From the NCBI GenBank assembly GCA_007996965.1, contig BIMP01000001.1:1488001-1552000 (forward strand): 64,000 bases of DNA, in the 5' to 3' direction. Below are positions 9,205 to 18,159 of this stretch, piece by piece. The DNA is from a cyanobiont of Ornithocercus magnificus. Lineage in GTDB: Bacteria; Cyanobacteriota; Cyanobacteriia; PCC-6307; Cyanobiaceae. The notes under the pieces are model-generated. The model was not told where the DNA came from and searched no databases. It was given only the letters and a program-made list of their open reading frames with translations. A program made the translations under genes and the position numbers. Each line of letters starts with the position of its first letter. Positions within the stretch are counted from its first letter, which is position 1.

Positions 9205-10772
9205 ACCTTCTAGCAGCAGTGAATTTTGATGATTTGCCTGCTCCTAAAAAGAGGAGGCGCAAGAAAAAGAAGCACCTGCCAAGGAATCCAAAGTAGTGCT
9301 CTGGGCAAGTGCCGACAAACTTCGTGCCCAGATGGATGCCACTGAATGCAAGCATCTGGTCCTGGGTCTGATCTTCCTCAAATACGCCTCCGACACTTTC
9401 GTGGAGCAGCAGAAGGTGCTGGCGATGATGAGCAACCCAGCGTCCGAATCACTACCTGGGTGATGACTCATTGGATCAACAGGAAGCACTGAAGGATCGG
9501 GACTCCACACTCAGGAGGATGTATTTTGGATAGCCACCAATGCCCGCTGGGAATCCCTGAGAAACCAGGCAAAGCAAACCGACATTGGGCAACTGGTCGA
9601 CCGAAGCACTGGTTGCCATCGAGAACGAGAAACCCATACTTCGGGGGAAGTTGGACAAGCGGTTTAGTACTGCTCAATTGGAACCAGGGCGGATGGGTAA
9701 ACTGGTGGACCTCATCTCCACCATCGGTCTTGGCGAAGGAAGGAAATCAGGCGATGTCCTGGGTGAGGTTTACGAATATTTCCTGGGCCAGTTCGCCAGT
9801 ACCGAGGGCAAGAAGTGTGGTCAGTTCTAGATGCCTGCCTATGTGGTGAAGAACCTAGTTGCCGTGCTAGCACCTTACAAGGGTCGGGTTTAGACCTTTA
9901 CTGTGGATCGGGAGGCATGTTCGTTCAGAGCGAGCGGTTCGTCGAAAGTCATGGCGGGTGTCGTGACGACATCTCCATTTACAGGGCAGGAGAGCAACGC
10001 GACCACTTGGCGGTTGACAGTGATGAATCTGGCAATCTGTGGTTTCGCTGCTGACTTGGGGGCAAGAACTTGCTGACACTTTTGCTCGTGATCAGCACCC
10101 CGGCCAGGAATTTGACTACATCCTTGCCAACCCACCATTCAATATCTCGGACTGGGGTGGGAGAAATACGACGGCGACCCCCACTGGACAATTTGGGCGT
10201 CCACCTGCTGGCAATGCCAACTACGCCTGGTTACAGCAAATGCTCCGGAAACTTCGCCCTGGCGGTGAAGCAGGTGTGGTACTTGCCAATGGATCGATGA
10301 GTTCCAACAACAGCAGTAAAGGGCAGATCCGTGAGGCAATGGTTCGTGGCGATATGGTCGAGGTGATGGTGGCTTTGCCTGGGCAAGTTGTTCCTCAATA
10401 CTCAGATCCCTGTTCCTGTTTGCCTTTGGTTCCTGATCAACGACAAGACCCGGCGTGGTCGGGGTCGGCGAGGGGAGAGTTTGTTCATCGATGCCCGCTA
10501 GATAGGCTCCATAGTCAAGTCGGACAAAGCATATGCTGACTGATGAAGACATCATTAAGGTTGCTGGCGCTGTTCATGCCTGGCGTGGTGACGGCGAAGT
10601 GGAAACCTCTTATGGGAATATCTCTGGTTTCTGTTACTCCGCCAAGTTCAATGAGATCGAGAAGAGCAATTTTGTGCTGATTTCTGGTTGTTATGTGGGA
10701 GCAGCAGATCAAGAAGAGGACGACGAACCATTTGAACAGAAGATGAAGCATCTTACTGCTCTGCTCCAGTAG
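9205..10772 (+). pseudogene. hsdM: decayed type I restriction-modification methylase (HsdM)
   Basis: Frame-jumping translation recovers an almost complete N6-adenine methylase of a type I system. In order: [16 protein letters not shown] and [15 protein letters not shown] (9295 on), NARWESLRNQAKQTDIGQL, GKLVDLISTIGLGEG, DVLGEVYEYFLGQFAS, the SAM site region YCGSGGMFVQSE (9900 on), the catalytic NPPF in ILANPPFNISDWGG (10120 on), PPAGNANYAWLQQ, VLANGSMSSNNS, and a C-terminal tail to 10772. At least six frameshifts or stops split it, so it cannot make a working enzyme. GC content and codon use look higher than in surrounding spacer. An hsdS tail and an hsdR head follow, giving an M-S-R operon remnant beside tRNA-Ser. 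Confidence 0.92.
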
Positions 10773-10857
10773 CAACAAGATGAAGGGGCGAAATTAGATC
10801 ATCAAATTAATAAGAGTTCGAAATGTCTACTGTGAGAAGTTTTTGTCAAGAATTTCC

Positions 10858-10965
10858 TCTTATCGACAGGAGTTAAATACCCTTTCCGTTATCCGTAATA
10901 TTCTACTGCCACGCCTCATATCAGGTGAACTAAAAGTCTCAAATGCTGAGAAGATGCTTAAGTAG
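10858..10965 (+). pseudogene. hsdS: remnant of type I specificity subunit (HsdS) C-terminus
   Basis: The frame SYRQELNTLSVIRNILLPRL followed by ISGELKVSNAEKMLK and a TAG stop matches the conserved C-terminal end of HsdS proteins (LLPRLISGEL motif). Only about 35 codons are left. The two target-recognition domains that should precede it are gone, because the hsdM remnant ends just 86 bases upstream. Its position between hsdM and hsdR remains fits the normal operon order. Confidence 0.8.
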
Positions 10966-10984
10966 GCAGGTGTCTGACAGCTAT

Positions 10985-11115
10985 CCATGATTTGCTCCTT
11001 GCTCCTGATGGAGAGGTCTCCAAGAGAGAGAACTTTCGTCAAGTGATGCTCGCAGATCGTCCCGCTCAGCACTGATGAAACTCAATCCAGGGGTGCCAGC
11101 GACAACCATCGGGGG
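10985..11115 (+). pseudogene. hsdR: remnant of type I restriction subunit (HsdR) N-terminus
   Basis: Two frames together read PDGEVSKRENFRQVMLADR and ALMKLNPGVPATTI, resembling the opening of HsdR (RESFREVLL...LRAALRRLNPGLPEEAI). The remaining 900 or more codons of a normal HsdR, with nuclease and helicase domains, are absent; the next intact gene, a serine recombinase on the other strand, ends at 11252. Confidence 0.65.
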
Positions 11116-11251
11116 TAGTGCTCCAACTGGCAAACCCCAATACCCCTAGACTTTTTCCATCAAATCGTTAGTTCCTTCACAAAGGGTTGTTGATCATTGA
11201 AAGGGAGTAGACGATGAATCTACGATGGGTATTTTCATCTTGGTTGACAGA

Positions 11252-11830
11252 CTAAGTGTCGTGCCTGTTTTCTCTAACAATACGAGCAATGGTCGCAAGG
11301 GCTAAACCTGTTTGCTCCTTAATAGAGCGATAAGAGTCTCCTTCTTGTCTTAAACGAAGTACTAATGCCTCCTTCTTATTAGAGGTTTTAGGTCGTCCTC
11401 CTAGCTTACCGCCTGTTCTTCTACGGTATTCAACAGACTCCCTACTCCTCTCTTGAATTAATGATCGCTCCAATTCTGAGAGACCTGTGAGTAAGCCAAC
11501 TGCTAGTGGCGCCATCTTCCCAAGTGCCTGCGTGTCAATTAGCCCATCTAGAGTCTGTACATAAATACCTTGCTGCTGAAGCTCATTGAGCCGATTGATA
11601 ACCTCAACCTGAGATCTGCCCAATCTGTCTAACTTGGCAACACATAGTAAATCCCCCTCGCGTAGTACTGAGAGGCAAGCACGCAATTGATGGCGTTTGG
11701 CAAAGCTTGTAGTACTGCCAACTTTTTCGAAGAAGACCTCTTCGCAACCTGCTGCTTTAAGCTCATCCACCTGTGAGTCAGTGGACTGATGGACTCTACT
11801 GACTCTTGCATATCCAATTTTTCGTCTCAT
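11252..11830 (-). CDS. serine recombinase, DNA invertase/resolvase family
   Basis: Small serine recombinase of the Hin/Gin/Pin and Tn3-resolvase type. The catalytic serine is in GYARVSRVHQSTDSQ at the N-terminus (Ser 11 from ATG 11830). The fold continues with LREGDLLCVAKLDRLGRS, where the conserved arginines lie, the dimer helix GLLTGLSELERSLIQERSRE, and a C-terminal helix-turn-helix (SYRSIKEQTGLALATIARIV) preceded by GKLGGRPK. I chose ATG 11830 over a GTG ten codons upstream because it puts the catalytic core at the usual distance. It is intact inside a decayed island. I see no cargo gene or flanking inverted repeats, so invertase, resolvase and transposon roles stay open. Confidence 0.92.
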   Translation of the reverse strand: MRRKIGYARVSRVHQSTDSQVDELKAAGCEEVFFEKVGSTTSFAKRHQLRACLSVLREGDLLCVAKLDRLGRSQVEVINRLNELQQQGIYVQTLDGLIDTQALGKMAPLAVGLLTGLSELERSLIQERSRESVEYRRRTGGKLGGRPKTSNKKEALVLRLRQEGDSYRSIKEQTGLALATIARIVRENRHDT

Positions 11831-11860
11831 CACCTGCAAAGGATTTGCCTTTTTGCGCAC

Positions 11861-12948
11861 TCTACACGGAATTCACCTAGCATGTCTTCCGGACAAAATA
11901 TCAGATTGTCCAAGCGATGTCTTCTTTCAGGAGATTTCCACAAATCTTTTCAAGGCCACCCTTGATTATGAGTTTCTTCTCAGACTCATGAGGATGCACT
12001 ATTTAACAAATAAAGACTTGGCTGAATGTAAGCTAGTAGGATATACAAAGGCAATTTTTGCCTTGTTCTATTAAGATAGTAGACTAGACTAGCGGAAAAG
12101 AGATAGGTTAAGGTTGACTTAAAATTTCACCTAGCCTGTACTATAGAGCCTTATGCTAAAGTTCTCTGAGTAAAGTAATTATCAACCTATTTAAGACTGT
12201 TAAATCCTTTTCTGTAGAGCGGTAACTTTAAGTAATCTGCAAAGACTTCACAGATTTGTTACCTAAGCACCTTCAAGACTAGCTATAGCGCTGTGTCTAA
12301 GAGACTAATTATCAGGATGATTTAGTAGCCAAATAAGTCTTTCAAGGAATCGGCGCAAAATTAGCTTGCCTCAGATAAAAGTTTTATTGGCTTTTGCCTA
12401 AATTCAGTATCTAAATACTCTGTTAGGCTTTCCAATAAATCTGATTACTCCTAGCCTGGACTCGTGATTTTATTACTGTCTCATACAGCTAGATGTTGCC
12501 CGTCCTTCATAATATGAGGATTCGTAACCTGTTGGGCTGGGCGCCTTCACTGTCTATGTTTCTTAGTAAGCACTCTTTCTTGCATATATAGTCCCTCTCA
12601 CTAGTAGAAGTTCTAGCAATCTATGTGAAGAGTGTTTAATACGACGCTTAACTGCAAGCTACTAATCTGTATGGTATCTGGGTACTAGGTTTTTTGTTAG
12701 CAAGAGCCATTAATAGGAGTTTCCCAGAGTTCATAAGGTTTAAGCTTTTCCTAAAGTTGCCGACTCATACTTAGTATGCTCGTTAGAGCTATTACTAGCG
12801 TTTATAAGTAGATATGCCACATGTAGGTAATCAATTTATATCAAACCCAGTAGTTATAGTATGCAGCATGTATGATGAAACTAGCAATTTATGGTGCGGA
12901 CAGGATTGCTTAACTACAGAATCAGATCCTATAAGCTCACTTCAGATA
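11861..12948. other. 1.1-kb non-coding stretch
   Basis: Low-GC sequence with stops in all frames. The left end (11853-12074, plus strand) holds a 73-codon frame with protein-like composition (DVFFQEISTNLFKATLDYEF, then LLRLMRMHYLTNKDLAECK) that may be a scrap of a lost gene, but I cannot assign it. No repeats or RNA genes seen. Confidence 0.45.
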
Positions 12949-13284
12949 CTATGTTGTGAGATCCGCATAATAGTTACCCGAGCGAAAATCGTAGCGCTCT
13001 TCTTTATCAAATCGGCTGCATGTAGATTGAGAGTAGTGCAATAAATTCCTGTAGCCTTGTGGCACGAGTTTTGGACAAAGCCTCCCTATATCGATTGCAA
13101 ATGGGCAGGAGTACACTCCTGCCCACCGGTTAAGAAACCTTCCGCGAATTTCTTTTGAAAAGACAAATCCATGTTGTTGAGCGAGCTTTAAAATCTCCAC
13201 CGGCTCTGCCTCTGTAAATAGACTGCGGAAGTTATTATCTTTCTCAAGTTTTATCATAAACCTAATGAACTCGCTTCTTGACAT
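12949..13284 (-). CDS. Nif11-domain protein, possible RiPP-precursor relative
   Basis: The N-terminal 45 residues match the Nif11 leader domain: MSRSEFIRFMIKLEKDNNFR, then LFTEAEPVEILKLAQQHGF and VFSKEI, the usual SxxxLxxFLxKxxxDxxLxxxL...AxxxGFxF pattern. In many cyanobacteria this domain is the leader of ribosomally made, modified peptides such as the prochlorosins. Here the rest (about 65 aa) carries RGRFLNRWAGVYSCPFAIDI, GRLCPKLVPQGYR and a third Cys, without the Gly-Gly cleavage motif, so it may belong to the non-precursor Nif11 proteins. ATG 13284 is preceded by AGG at 6 bases; a TTG nine codons upstream is less likely. No modifying enzyme or transporter is nearby. Confidence 0.8.
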   Translation of the reverse strand: MSRSEFIRFMIKLEKDNNFRSLFTEAEPVEILKLAQQHGFVFSKEIRGRFLNRWAGVYSCPFAIDIGRLCPKLVPQGYRNLLHYSQSTCSRFDKEERYDFRSGNYYADLTT

Positions 13285-13585
13285 TTTTAGCCTATGCTGC
13301 AGATAATTCAATGTTTATCACAGCACTATAGTTCGGCACGAAGTTCTTAAATAATCTAAAGCTAGGGGGGCTCTACTTACTTTTGGTACCTAAGACTAAC
13401 TCGCCCTTTATACTAGCCAGCTACTGCAAAGTCTTGCATGGGTCTTGGTCATCTTGGCTACTATTGGCTGCAAATTTAGTGGTGCGTACTTAATTCTGAT
13501 CTTCAAGAGCATAAATCCCATATTTATGAAAGCCTACTCAGGAGATATAAACTACGGGGATTATACCTTATACCTCTTTATACTA
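13285..13585. other. non-coding spacer
   Basis: About 300 bases between two leftward genes. Nothing recognisable; expected to contain the promoter of the Nif11-domain gene. Confidence 0.4.
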
Positions 13586-13891
13586 TCAGGAGTGGAATAA
13601 CAGGACTAATCCCTGACTTACTTGGTGAAATTCACGCTCTTCGCGACTAAGATCAAGTCCAACTTGGAGCCCTTCATGCAGTGCCTCATCAAAGGGTAGC
13701 TTTGGCGGTGTACCCTTCTCGCACCAAAGTGCTGCGATACCTACCGGAGTAACATGCCAACGGAAACGATCTGTACTGCCGATAGCCGGTTCACTCAGCG
13801 CAGTTTCGAGGAGGGCATGAATCGGCATGGTTCGTAGTATTGGCTGACAACCCTTAGTTTCCAGCTTCGGCAGGGCATCCTTTAGCGGCAA
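13586..13891 (-). CDS. conserved hypothetical protein, 101 aa
   Basis: ATG-started 101-codon gene for a soluble protein. Visible features are an N-terminal LKDALPKLETKGC, a central DRFRWHVTPVGIAALWCEKG (wing-like, possibly nucleic-acid or ligand binding) and LPFDEALHEGLQVGLDLSRE followed by an EEREFHQ helix. No known domain is recognised. The divergent sugar transferase gene starts 109 bases away, so the two may share a regulatory region. Confidence 0.65.
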   Translation of the reverse strand: MPLKDALPKLETKGCQPILRTMPIHALLETALSEPAIGSTDRFRWHVTPVGIAALWCEKGTPPKLPFDEALHEGLQVGLDLSREEREFHQVSQGLVLLFHS

Positions 13892-14000
13892 CCGCCTGAG
13901 AGAATTCGTGATGTTGTATATTATCTACACCATTGCTTTTGATGTACTACCATCTGCAAGGATATAGGAAGTCAAGTAATGTGGTAGACGGGACAACAGC

Positions 14001-14708
14001 ATGATTACTGTGTCCTATCGTCATCTCACCCGGGTTGGGGCGCCACCATCATCACTGGGCACATCAGATTTGATCCGACAGCAGAGTCTTGTCGGTCGTA
14101 GTCTTAAGCGTAGCGGGGACATAGTCTTTTCCGCCGCAGTATTGGTTCTTGGTTGCCCACTCCTACTGGTAATAGCTGTACTGGTATGGCTTAGCTCCCC
14201 CGGTCCTATCTTTTATGTGCAGCGCCGTATTGGTCGTGGCTACCAGTACTTCGGCTGCATTAAGTTTCGCACTATGCAAGTTGACGCTGAGATTTGCCTA
14301 GATGCTATTCTCGCCCGGTCTCCCGAGCTACGTGCTGAATTTGAGAGGGATTTCAAGCTGCGTAATGACCCACGCATTACACCAATTGGGCGCTTCCTAC
14401 GCCGATCAAGTCTCGACGAATTGCCCCAATTTCTCAATATTCTACGAGGAGAAATGAGTGTAGTTGGCCCTCGTCCCATTGTTGATAGTGAACTTCGTCG
14501 CTATAGTCCTTACATGAATGAAGTACTTTCAGTACGTCCTGGCTTGACGGGTCTTTGGCAAGTAAGCGGACGTAATAACCTGAGTTATGCCAAGCGGGTA
14601 CGACTTGATCTTAGCTATGTACGTGGACGCTCACTCAGTCTTGATCTGGTAATTATATTGCGCACAGTCGGTGTGCTATTTTTGCCAATAGATAGAGGTG
14701 CATATTAA
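14001..14708 (+). CDS. bacterial sugar transferase (undecaprenyl-phosphate phosphoglycosyltransferase)
   Basis: 235-aa monotopic phosphoglycosyltransferase that would put the first sugar phosphate on a polyprenyl phosphate at the cytoplasmic membrane, starting exopolysaccharide or O-chain synthesis. It has a hydrophobic re-entrant helix at about 43-66 (DIVFSAAVLVLGCPLLLVIA), the SPGPIFYVQRRIGR segment, KFRTM, the catalytic region RRSSLDELPQFLNILRGEMS and VGPRP, and GLTGLWQVSGRNN. The larger N-terminal membrane half of WbaP-type enzymes is absent, as in the short PglC-like form. No other polysaccharide genes are adjacent. The 3' end converges with cobD. Confidence 0.92.
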   Translation: MITVSYRHLTRVGAPPSSLGTSDLIRQQSLVGRSLKRSGDIVFSAAVLVLGCPLLLVIAVLVWLSSPGPIFYVQRRIGRGYQYFGCIKFRTMQVDAEICLDAILARSPELRAEFERDFKLRNDPRITPIGRFLRRSSLDELPQFLNILRGEMSVVGPRPIVDSELRRYSPYMNEVLSVRPGLTGLWQVSGRNNLSYAKRVRLDLSYVRGRSLSLDLVIILRTVGVLFLPIDRGAY

Positions 14709-14736
14709 GGACTAAGCATGATCCTTTCAAAGCACT

Positions 14737-15714
14737 TTAGGTAAACATTAGCCCTAATACTGCAGCTATCACTAACCAGCCTGTCTCTAGAAATATACTA
14801 AGGCGGAGAATATGATGTACATTGCTGATCATTGGCGGTGGTGCTGCCTCCGCAAGAATTGGCTTGTTAATGCAACGTTCACCGTAGTAATTGCATCCTC
14901 CCATACGAACACCGGCACAGTAAGCAAAAATTGCCTCTGAGATCCCAGAGTTTGGTGATAGGTCGAGAGCTCCGTCGCGTTGCGCATGCCATACTAGGTG
15001 TGGCCATTTCTGTAATGGCTGACTGATTAAAGGTAGAGTAAGCAACACTAAGCGAGCTGGTAACCAGGTTAAGCAATCATCTAGGCGGGCACCAGCTGAT
15101 CCGAGCCAAAGCAGTCTTCCTTGTCTATAACCCAACATTGAATCGATAGTGCTAGAGGACTTGTAGACTAGTGCTAGGCTTAAAGGACCTGGTCCACTTT
15201 CCCAACCAGCTGTCCATATAGCACAGCCAACTAGCATCCAAAATAGAGGTGCGAATATACCATCTACAGAATTTTCAGCGGCAGTCTCTGATGCTGCTCG
15301 TAGAATTGCTTGACGGTCCAGATAACGGACATCACGCCCAACGATCCGTCCCAATTGCTCACGTGCTGGATCTAATGCAGCTGTATCATTATCAGCTGCC
15401 ACTGAAAGATGGGCTAGTACCTCTATTACATTATCGCACAGACTCCTGGCAGCTAGACAACTCGCTAACACAATCAGCAAAGTCAGTTCAAATGCGAGCT
15501 TCTGTGGACCTTCAGTAATTAAGACTAAATGCTCCAATGACCAACCTAGAAAGCCGCTACCTCCTACTAGGATCAATGCAATAATGCTTCCACCGAGCCG
15601 CAAAAATTTACTGCGGTCACCAGCAATTCTCTCGACAACTAGCCGTAAGAATGTAATCACATGTCCCATCAATACAACAGGGTGAGGAACCCACAGGGGA
15701 TCACCTACCAGCAA
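14737..15714 (-). CDS. cobD: adenosylcobinamide-phosphate synthase (CbiB/CobD)
   Basis: Integral membrane enzyme that joins the aminopropanol arm to adenosylcobyric acid in B12 synthesis. Family marks are LVGDPLWVPHPVVLMG at the start, LDPAREQLGRIVGRD, and SETAAENSVDGIFAPLFW, with several hydrophobic helices. TTG 15714 is the first ordinary start, but the conserved hydrophobic N-terminus ILLVIAAAGLDL continues upstream in frame to a stop inside ilvC, and no ATG, GTG or TTG lies in that extension (only CTG). The real protein therefore probably starts about 17-25 residues earlier at a non-standard codon, overlapping the end of ilvC. Confidence 0.92.
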   Translation of the reverse strand: MLVGDPLWVPHPVVLMGHVITFLRLVVERIAGDRSKFLRLGGSIIALILVGGSGFLGWSLEHLVLITEGPQKLAFELTLLIVLASCLAARSLCDNVIEVLAHLSVAADNDTAALDPAREQLGRIVGRDVRYLDRQAILRAASETAAENSVDGIFAPLFWMLVGCAIWTAGWESGPGPLSLALVYKSSSTIDSMLGYRQGRLLWLGSAGARLDDCLTWLPARLVLLTLPLISQPLQKWPHLVWHAQRDGALDLSPNSGISEAIFAYCAGVRMGGCNYYGERCINKPILAEAAPPPMISNVHHILRLSIFLETGWLVIAAVLGLMFT

Positions 15715-15755
15715 GTCAAGGCCTGCAGCGGCTATTACAAGTAGGATGGCATAAT

Positions 15756-16751
15756 TCAGGCTGACTTTAACCAGCTAAACATTGCACGCAAGCCCTTGCC
15801 TACCTGCTCAATAGGAAGGTTGGAATCATGGTCGCGAATCCTCTTCATCTCTGGCTTGCCTGCTTCGCATTCAGCTACGAACTTACTAGCGAAGGTGCCG
15901 TCTTGTATATCTGACAAGATCCGCCTCATTTCAATTCTGGTCTCGGCATTAATTAGACGGGGACCACTAATGTAGTCGCCATACTCGGCAGTGTTCGAAA
16001 TAGAGTCGTGCATGGCAGCTAATCCGCCCTTTACCATGAGGTCAACAATCAGCTTGACCTCATGTAAGCACTCAAAGTAGGCTAATTCAGGCTGGTATCC
16101 GGCTTCCACAAGTGTGTCAAAGCCAGCTTTCACTAACTCAGAGAGGCCGCCACAGAGAACAGCTTGCTCACCGAACAGATCAGTTTCAGCTTCCTCCCTG
16201 AAGTTTGTTTCCAAGATACCTGCTCTAGTGCCACCAATACCTTTGGCGTAAGCCATCGCTAGCTCACGGGCCTGACCGGAGGCGTCCTGCTCTATAGCAA
16301 ACAAAGCTGGGACTCCCTGGCCGTTTTGATATTCCCAACGCACAGTGTGACCTGGCCCTTTAGGAGCAATCATCACCACATCCACATCGGTAGGGGGATG
16401 AATCAAGCCGAAGCGTATGCTAAATCCATGAGCAAAGCCCAATACCTTGCCACGCTTGAGATTAGGGGCAATATCTGTCCTATATACTGCTTTGTGCACC
16501 TCGTCTGGCACCAAGACCATAATCCAGTCCGCTTGAGCAGCTGCATCAGCAATGCTTAACACCTCTAGACCATCGCTCTGAGCCTTTTCGGTCGAGCGAC
16601 TGCCTTCATAGAGGCCTACTACAACATCTATGCCACTATCTCTTAGGTTCAGGGCATGTGCATGACCCTGCGAGCCGTAGCCAATAATAGCAGCAGTCTT
16701 GCCCCTCAATAGGTTGAGGTCGGCGTCGGAGTCGTAGAAAAGCTGAGCCAT
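15756..16751 (-). CDS. ilvC: ketol-acid reductoisomerase
   Basis: NADPH- and Mg-dependent enzyme of valine, leucine and isoleucine synthesis that rearranges and reduces acetolactate or acetohydroxybutyrate. The 331-aa length is that of the short class I form. The nucleotide-binding [11 protein letters not shown] is at 24-34, the phosphate-binding EGSRSTEKA follows at about 49-57, and the metal-binding domain carries [14 protein letters not shown] and the conserved E-containing [10 protein letters not shown]. It lies between clpP and cobD, all read leftward. The cobD reading frame overlaps or nearly overlaps its 3' end. Confidence 0.97.
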   Translation of the reverse strand: MAQLFYDSDADLNLLRGKTAAIIGYGSQGHAHALNLRDSGIDVVVGLYEGSRSTEKAQSDGLEVLSIADAAAQADWIMVLVPDEVHKAVYRTDIAPNLKRGKVLGFAHGFSIRFGLIHPPTDVDVVMIAPKGPGHTVRWEYQNGQGVPALFAIEQDASGQARELAMAYAKGIGGTRAGILETNFREEAETDLFGEQAVLCGGLSELVKAGFDTLVEAGYQPELAYFECLHEVKLIVDLMVKGGLAAMHDSISNTAEYGDYISGPRLINAETRIEMRRILSDIQDGTFASKFVAECEAGKPEMKRIRDHDSNLPIEQVGKGLRAMFSWLKSA

Positions 16752-16803
16752 TCAGGATTTGACAGAGAGGGCAGATGTCCCAGCTTAAATCGCACGAAGC
16801 CTA

Positions 16804-17406
16804 TCACGCCTCATTAGGGTGAGCGATCACCATATCAATCAAACCGTATTCTTTGGCCTCCTTAGCACTAAGAAAATAATCACGGTCGGTGTCTTTCTCA
16901 ATCTTCTCAAAACTCTGTCCTGTCATACTGGCTATAGAGTGGTTGAGCATTTCTTTCATACGCAGGATCTCTCGAGCTTCGATCTCTATATCACTAGCCT
17001 GTCGCTGACTAGTACCACCAAGAGGCTGATGGATCATTATTCTACTGTGTGGTAGAGCAAGACGCTTGCCCTTACTGCCAGCAGCTAGCAGGAATGCACC
17101 CATTGAGGCGGCTAAGCCAACACAAATCGTGACAACATCACTTTTGACGTACTGCATAGTATCGTAGATTGCTAAACCAGCGGTTACTGAACCACCAGGT
17201 GAATTAATATACATATAGATTGGTTTACTATTGTCTTCCGAGTCAAGGTATAGCATCTGAGCTACGAGGCTGTTAGCAACACCGTCACTAACTTCCTGAC
17301 CAAGAAACAAAATCCGCTCAACCCCCAGACGGGTATAAATATCAACCCACCGTTCCACCTGGCTGCCAGGTAAGCGATAGGGGACACTGGGGGTACCAAT
17401 TGGCAT
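16804..17406 (-). CDS. clpP: ATP-dependent Clp protease proteolytic subunit
   Basis: Serine peptidase subunit of the Clp machine, 200 aa. The catalytic Ser is at 101 in [12 protein letters not shown], His at 126 in MIHQPLGG, and the Asp lies near 172-176 in KDTDRDYF. The oxyanion glycines [10 protein letters not shown] are at 69-77. It follows clpR at 38 bases on the same strand, the usual pairing in cyanobacteria where ClpP3 and the inactive ClpR make one mixed ring used with ClpC. ATG 17406 gives a normal N-terminus. Confidence 0.95.
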   Translation of the reverse strand: MPIGTPSVPYRLPGSQVERWVDIYTRLGVERILFLGQEVSDGVANSLVAQMLYLDSEDNSKPIYMYINSPGGSVTAGLAIYDTMQYVKSDVVTICVGLAASMGAFLLAAGSKGKRLALPHSRIMIHQPLGGTSQRQASDIEIEAREILRMKEMLNHSIASMTGQSFEKIEKDTDRDYFLSAKEAKEYGLIDMVIAHPNEA

Positions 17407-17444
17407 AGCTCTAGTTGCAACAGTGAGGTAAAGGGTAAAATGAA

Positions 17445-18119
17445 TTAGGTGAGAGGTAGTGTCTGTGGTAAGAGCTCTTTGCGGCTCTCTAGAACCCGAT
17501 CAATCAAGCCATACTCCACAGCCTCCTTAGGGGTCATGTAACGCATACGGTCTGAGTCCTGCGATAGCTGATCAATAGTCCGACCAGTGTTTAGGGACAG
17601 TATTTCAAGCATGGCTCGCTTGTTGTGCAGTACTTCGCGAGCACGGATTTGGATATCAGTAGCCTGGCCACGGGCCCCGCTACGGGGCTGGTGCAAAACA
17701 ATTGAGGCATGAGGCAAAGCTGCACGTTGTCCCTTAGTACCAGCGGATAGAATTACAGTTGCGGTACCCATAGCCTGGCCAATACAGATCGTATGCACAG
17801 GTGGCTTAACGTAACGAAGCGTGTCGCAAATTGCAAATGCCTCGGTTTCGAAACCAACAGCATCACCAGAGTACCAACTTGTGCCTGTAGAGTTGATATA
17901 GAAGTAAATTGGCTTTTCGGGGTTGTCAAACTCTAGATAAAGAAGCTGAGCTATAATGAGTTCCGTAACGTCGATGCCAAGCTGGCGTTTAGCATCGTCG
18001 TCAGAGAATAGTGGTAAGCCTAAATAGACTATTCGCTCTTTAAGAAGTAGGGATGGCAAATCAGGCGGCGGTGTACGCATCACGGCAGAATCGCCGTAGT
18101 AGGGAGCGGACACCGTCAT
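17445..18119 (-). CDS. clpR: ClpR, inactive ClpP-like subunit
   Basis: ClpP-fold protein whose active-site Ser is replaced: ClpP reads GLAASMGA where this reads GQAMGTAT. The rest of the fold is kept ([30 protein letters not shown]). This is the cyanobacterial and plastid ClpR, which combines with ClpP3 in an essential core. ATG 18119 is preceded by AGGTG at a 5-base spacing, so I use it; a longer in-frame reading to 18251 would overlap the upstream PIN-TRAM gene. It forms an operon with clpP. Confidence 0.93.
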   Translation of the reverse strand: MTVSAPYYGDSAVMRTPPPDLPSLLLKERIVYLGLPLFSDDDAKRQLGIDVTELIIAQLLYLEFDNPEKPIYFYINSTGTSWYSGDAVGFETEAFAICDTLRYVKPPVHTICIGQAMGTATVILSAGTKGQRAALPHASIVLHQPRSGARGQATDIQIRAREVLHNKRAMLEILSLNTGRTIDQLSQDSDRMRYMTPKEAVEYGLIDRVLESRKELLPQTLPLT

Positions 18120-18159
18120 CGAATCACCTGTCCCCATTTTTCTAAATTCTTGGAAAAGT

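Noticed and set aside
9244-10555. several minus-strand frames of 70-140 codons
   Set aside because: They mirror the hsdM pseudogene, whose plus-strand translation matches HsdM motifs; the minus frames match nothing.
12814-13044. 76-codon plus-strand frame
   Set aside because: Overlaps the Nif11-domain gene on the other strand and has no family features.
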